This document shows positions 60,445-64,000 of a DNA stretch of 64,000 nucleotides, piece by piece. This stretch comes from Prevotella sp. UBA2754. GTDB taxonomy: Bacteria; Bacteroidota; Bacteroidia; Bacteroidales; Bacteroidaceae. Made by a program: the position numbers and the translations under genes. The notes beneath the pieces were generated by a model. The model did not search any database, was not told where the DNA came from, and saw only the letters and a list, made by a program, of their open reading frames with translations. The stretch lies in assembly GCA_002353295.1 (NCBI GenBank), contig DEJG01000019.1:259300-323299 (forward strand). Direction: 5' to 3'. The stretch's first letter is position 1. The number at the start of each line of letters is the position of its first letter.

Positions 60445-63400
60445 CATTACAAGAACTAGTACAACTTTATGCGATGGCTCCAGCTCTGGAGACCTTTCGT
60501 AAAACGATAGAGGACACATCCGTTCGTTCTATATTCCTTGAAGGATTGGTGGCCTCTTCTACTCCTGTTGTCTTCTCAACTATTGCTCAACGCCAAACAA
60601 CCCATCCGCAATTGTTTGTTCTACCAGATGAGGAGGAAGCAGGCTATTTTTATCATGATTTGCGACAGATTTTAGGCCATAAACATCAGTCTGAAGATGC
60701 AGATGATTTAGAGAAGGAACGTGTGATGTTTTTCCCCTCATCTTTCCGTCGGGCTATTAAATACGCACAGCGAGATGCTGCCAATGAAATACTTCGTACT
60801 GAGGTACTTACCCAACTTTCAAACTCAAACAGTCCTCTGACTATTGTCACATACCCATCTGCCATTGCAGAGCAAGTTATTTCACAACAACAACTCAACG
60901 AAAAAACCTTAGTCCTACAACAAGGACAGTCTGTTGAAGTTGACAATGTTACAAAAATTTTGCGTGATTTTGGCTTTCGTGAAGTTGATTATGTGTATGA
61001 GCCTGGACAGTTTGCCTTGCGCGGTTCTATTCTTGATGTGTTCAGTTTCAGCAGTGAATATCCTTTCCGCATAGATTTCTTTGGCGATGATATTGACACG
61101 ATACGTACATTTGAAGTGGAAGACCAACTTTCTCGCGACCATAGATCTCAAGTCAATATAGTCCCAGAGATGACAAATTCACAGTCGGTTGCTGGTAGCT
61201 CCTTCGTTTCGTTTTTGAAGAAAGACACCATACTAGTAGCTAAAGACTTTGCTTTTGTTAGTGACATGATTGATCGTACAAGTCAGGAAGCAAATCTTGA
61301 AGAAGTGCAGGTGATGGATGGTAAACAGTTTACGACCGAAATAGCGCCATTTAGGAAAGTTGAATTCGGGCATCATCCTTCTGACCGTCCAGATGTCACT
61401 CTGACATTCCATACGAGTACTCAGCCTCTCTTACATAAAAATTTTGAATTGCTGAAAGAGTCTTTCTTCGACTACCAGTATAAGGGATATCGGATTTATG
61501 TGCTTGCCGACAGTACTAAGCAGCTTCAACGCCTTCAGGATATCCTACAAACGGAAACCGAACAGAAGTTGAATGTAGGATATGTGGAAAAGACAATACA
61601 TGCAGGTTTTATTGACCATGACCAACGGTTCTGTATTTTTACAGATCATGAGATTTTTGACCGTTTCCATAAATACAGTCTTCGTTCCGATAGGGCTCGA
61701 AGTGGTAAAGCAGCACTTACCCTCAAAGAAATTCAGCAGTTCGAGATAGGTGACTATGTTGTCCATGTTGATCATGGTATTGGTAAGTTTGGCGGATTAG
61801 TCCGTATGCCTATAGCCAATAGCCCGACTACCACATCTGGTCGCCAGCACTACCAAGAGATGATAAAGATTATTTATCAAGGAGGTGGCTCTATTTATGT
61901 GTCCATCCATTCACTCTATAAGGTAAGCAAATATAAGGCGCAGGATAATGGTGAGCCTCCTCGTCTTTCCCAATTGGGCACAGGCCAGTGGGAACGGCTA
62001 AAGGAGCGAACCAAAAGCAAACTGAAAGATATCGCTCGTGACCTCATTAAACTGTATGCGGCACGAAAACGAGAGAAAGGCTTTGCTTTTAGTGCCGATA
62101 GCTTTATGCAACATGAGTTGGAGGCGTCTTTTCTATATGAAGATACACCAGACCAGTTGAAGGTGACTAATGACGTAAAAGCAGACATGGAAAAGGCACG
62201 TCCTATGGATAGGCTGGTATGTGGGGATGTTGGTTTTGGAAAGACGGAAGTGGCTGTTCGTGCAGCTTTTAAGGCTGCATGCGACTCCAAACAAGTAGCG
62301 GTGTTAGTGCCTACAACCGTACTTGCCTATCAACATTATCAAACATTTAAGAGTCGGTTAAAAGATTTTCCTGTTAGAGTAGAATATCTTAGTCGCGCTC
62401 GAAGTGCAAAACAAACAAAACAGATTCTGCAAGATCTGGAAGAAGGAAAGATTGATATTCTTATAGGAACCCACAAACTCATAGGAAAGACTGTGAAATT
62501 CAAGGACTTGGGACTGCTCATCATAGACGAGGAACAGAAATTTGGCGTGTCTACCAAAGAAAAGTTGCGTCAGATGAAAACCAACGTCGATACTTTAACC
62601 CTTACAGCAACACCAATACCCCGTACACTTCAATTCTCCCTCTTGGGAGCTCGCGACTTAAGCATTATTCAAACTCCTCCTCCTAATCGTTATCCCATTC
62701 AAACTGAGATACATACCCTGAATCCCGAGATTATAGCCGAGGCTATCAATTTTGAAATGTCTCGTAATGGACAGGTTTATTTTGTTAATCCTCGTATTAA
62801 TGACTTACAGCGTATCGCCACCATGATACATACACATGTGCCAGATGCCCGTATAGCCATCGGTCATGGACAGATGAAACCTGAAGAGTTGGAAAAGATT
62901 ATTTTTGATTTTGTGAATTTTGATTACGATATACTGCTCTCAACGACAATCATAGAGAATGGTATTGATATTCCCAACGCCAATACAATTATCATCAATG
63001 GAGCGCATCATTTTGGTCTTTCTGATCTTCATCAGATGCGAGGTAGAGTGGGGCGTGGCACTCGTAAAGCTTATTGCTATCTATTGGCTCCGCCCTTGGC
63101 AGACTTACCACAGGAAAGTCGTAGGCGATTAGAAGCTTTGGAGACATTCAGTGAGCTGGGTAGTGGAATTCAAATAGCTATGCAGGATTTGGATATTCGA
63201 GGAGCGGGCAATTTGTTGGGGGCAGAACAGTCAGGCTTTATTGCAGACCTTGGTTATGAAACTTACCAGAAGATTCTGAATCAGGCTATGCAGGAATTGC
63301 GGGCGGAGGAGCCTGCTTGGGAAAGTCAACAGTCAACAGCTAACAGCCAACAGCCTATGTCATTGATAGATACGGTGGTAGACACCGATTTGGCACTTTA

Positions 63401-63824
63401 CTTCCCAGATCAGTATATTCCCTCTGACAGTGAGAGAATGTTGCTTTATCGTGAATTGGATAATCTCCATACCGATGATCAGCTGGCGGCCTATCGAACC
63501 CGACTTGTAGATCGTTTTGGGACCATTCCACAGGAAGGGGAGGAACTGATGTGCGTAGTACCTCTACGTCGTCTAGCCGGTCAATTAGGGTGTGAAAAAC
63601 TGATGTTAAAACAAGGGCGCATGACTATCTTTTTCGTCTCGAATTCAGATAACCCCTTCTATCAGAGTTCTGCATTTGATGCTATTCTTCAGTTTGTTGG
63701 CAATCATCCACGTCGATGTCAGTTTAGAGATACCAACGGCAAGCGTTCACTCCTTATTTCCAATATCCCGACAGTAGAGTCTGCCCTACAGCTGTTGAAA
63801 TCAATAATTACACCGTTAAAGTAA
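60441..63824 (+). CDS. mfd: Transcription-repair coupling factor
   Basis: The 1127-residue translocase removes stalled RNA polymerase and recruits UvrA. The order is normal: UvrB-like N-terminal module, CarD-like RNA-polymerase-interaction domain (IGDYVVHVDHGIGKFGGL, near 435), SF2 motor with Walker A GDVGFGKTEV (near 594) and DEEQ (IIDEEQKFGV, near 696), then TRG motif and a D7 domain. Between motor and D7 is an inserted QQSTANSQQP segment coded by four 7-bp repeats. Confidence 0.97.
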   Translation: MTLQELVQLYAMAPALETFRKTIEDTSVRSIFLEGLVASSTPVVFSTIAQRQTTHPQLFVLPDEEEAGYFYHDLRQILGHKHQSEDADDLEKERVMFFPSSFRRAIKYAQRDAANEILRTEVLTQLSNSNSPLTIVTYPSAIAEQVISQQQLNEKTLVLQQGQSVEVDNVTKILRDFGFREVDYVYEPGQFALRGSILDVFSFSSEYPFRIDFFGDDIDTIRTFEVEDQLSRDHRSQVNIVPEMTNSQSVAGSSFVSFLKKDTILVAKDFAFVSDMIDRTSQEANLEEVQVMDGKQFTTEIAPFRKVEFGHHPSDRPDVTLTFHTSTQPLLHKNFELLKESFFDYQYKGYRIYVLADSTKQLQRLQDILQTETEQKLNVGYVEKTIHAGFIDHDQRFCIFTDHEIFDRFHKYSLRSDRARSGKAALTLKEIQQFEIGDYVVHVDHGIGKFGGLVRMPIANSPTTTSGRQHYQEMIKIIYQGGGSIYVSIHSLYKVSKYKAQDNGEPPRLSQLGTGQWERLKERTKSKLKDIARDLIKLYAARKREKGFAFSADSFMQHELEASFLYEDTPDQLKVTNDVKADMEKARPMDRLVCGDVGFGKTEVAVRAAFKAACDSKQVAVLVPTTVLAYQHYQTFKSRLKDFPVRVEYLSRARSAKQTKQILQDLEEGKIDILIGTHKLIGKTVKFKDLGLLIIDEEQKFGVSTKEKLRQMKTNVDTLTLTATPIPRTLQFSLLGARDLSIIQTPPPNRYPIQTEIHTLNPEIIAEAINFEMSRNGQVYFVNPRINDLQRIATMIHTHVPDARIAIGHGQMKPEELEKIIFDFVNFDYDILLSTTIIENGIDIPNANTIIINGAHHFGLSDLHQMRGRVGRGTRKAYCYLLAPPLADLPQESRRRLEALETFSELGSGIQIAMQDLDIRGAGNLLGAEQSGFIADLGYETYQKILNQAMQELRAEEPAWESQQSTANSQQPMSLIDTVVDTDLALYFPDQYIPSDSERMLLYRELDNLHTDDQLAAYRTRLVDRFGTIPQEGEELMCVVPLRRLAGQLGCEKLMLKQGRMTIFFVSNSDNPFYQSSAFDAILQFVGNHPRRCQFRDTNGKRSLLISNIPTVESALQLLKSIITPLK
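63327..63354 (+). repeat. Heptanucleotide repeat inside mfd, 4 units
   Basis: CAACAGT, CAACAGC, TAACAGC, CAACAGC are in tandem inside the coding sequence, at the linker before the D7 domain. The unit matches the intergenic repeat at 5806-5826. Confidence 0.8.
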
Positions 63825-63864
63825 AAAAAACGGCTTCCGATAGCTCTTTTTCAATTATATTTAC

Positions 63865-63872
63865 TACCTTTG
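63865..63872 (+). promoter_or_regulatory. -7 box of the last gene
   Basis: TACCTTTG followed by CAG, 21 nt before the ATG at 63894. No clear -33 element is visible. Confidence 0.6.
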
Positions 63873-63893
63873 CAGTCGATTAATTGAATAGTT

Positions 63894-64000
63894 ATGAGAA
63901 AAGTACTTTTTTCCTTATTTTTATCGTTGATGACCATGTCACTGATGGCGCAAGGTATGACTGATAGTCAAGTGCTGAGTTTTATTCAAAATGAAACTAA
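63894..64000 (+). CDS. Exported protein, N-terminus only
   Basis: The window ends after 35 codons. A signal peptide (MRKVLFSLFLSLMTMSLMAQ) is followed by GMTDSQVLSFIQNET. This mature start resembles Bacteroidales polysaccharide-export (SLBB/Wza-like) proteins, which often begin with a similar TDxQVxxFI segment. That is only a suggestion from a few residues. Confidence 0.6.
   Translation, partial: MRKVLFSLFLSLMTMSLMAQGMTDSQVLSFIQNET

Overview
The window looks like chromosome from a Bacteroidales bacterium, most likely Prevotella or a close relative. The support is the repeated Bacteroidetes promoter (TTTG, about 19-20 bp, TAnnTTTG, usually running into TTTGCA), the near absence of Shine-Dalgarno sequences, and lineage-typical families: OMP_b-brl_3 receptor, DUF5606, DUF4369, the long NusB, an aminopeptidase-C-like C1 protease, and exported GH43 and GH5 enzymes. 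The genus is an inference, because no rRNA is present.

Flank 1 (1-27.8 kb) is ordinary chromosome. It holds a partial outer-membrane receptor; a minus-strand operon nusB-yajC-ybbR-coaE-DUF5606; a plus-strand rplY-pth-S4 protein-yrbG cluster; a TlpA thioredoxin and a VanW protein that share a duplicated promoter; yhhQ-queF behind a possible preQ1-type pseudoknot; GH43 and GH5 glycosidases; an oxaloacetate-decarboxylase-like protein; lptD; a KefB-type antiporter; pepT; and a Cys-rich exported protein. It ends in decayed GH5 and GH127 remnants and a small MATE remnant lies further left.

Island (27,818-51,008, about 23.2 kb) is an integrated element in the 3' half of a tRNA-Arg(CCG) gene. A 43-bp exact copy of the tRNA 3' half marks the far end, a tyrosine recombinase lies next to the tRNA, and TTTTGCGGCKA repeats (candidate integrase arm sites) sit just inside both ends. 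Its cargo is almost all anti-phage defence. The left arm (minus strand) carries RloA/RloB, three small mobile-element proteins and an excisionase-like protein. The plus strand carries an XRE regulator and a WYL regulator, then three transcription units: (1) a DUF3696-type AAA ATPase with a 373-aa protein of unknown function; (2) a methylase-specificity fusion with a degenerate catalytic motif; (3) an 85-aa protein, hsdM, hsdS, a GmrSD-type DUF262 nuclease, hsdR and AbiH. A DinD-RhuM fusion follows on its own promoter. The three units share one dyad operator at exactly the same distance from the -7 box, so one island-encoded regulator probably controls them together. This regulon, with its unexplained ATPase/373-aa pair and methylase-like fusion, is the best candidate here for an undescribed system.

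Flank 2 (51-64 kb) returns to housekeeping genes: asnA, dnaX, an FtsB/DivIC-like protein, a membrane protein, a DUF4369 lipoprotein, pyrC, a free-standing MetH activation domain, a metallophosphoesterase, a dolichol-phosphate-mannose-synthase-like glycosyltransferase, an acyltransferase, mfd, and the start of an exported protein.

At a finer scale the chromosomal parts carry 7-bp-period repeats. Two divergent gene pairs share a symmetric 60-bp bidirectional promoter built on a central CAATTG.
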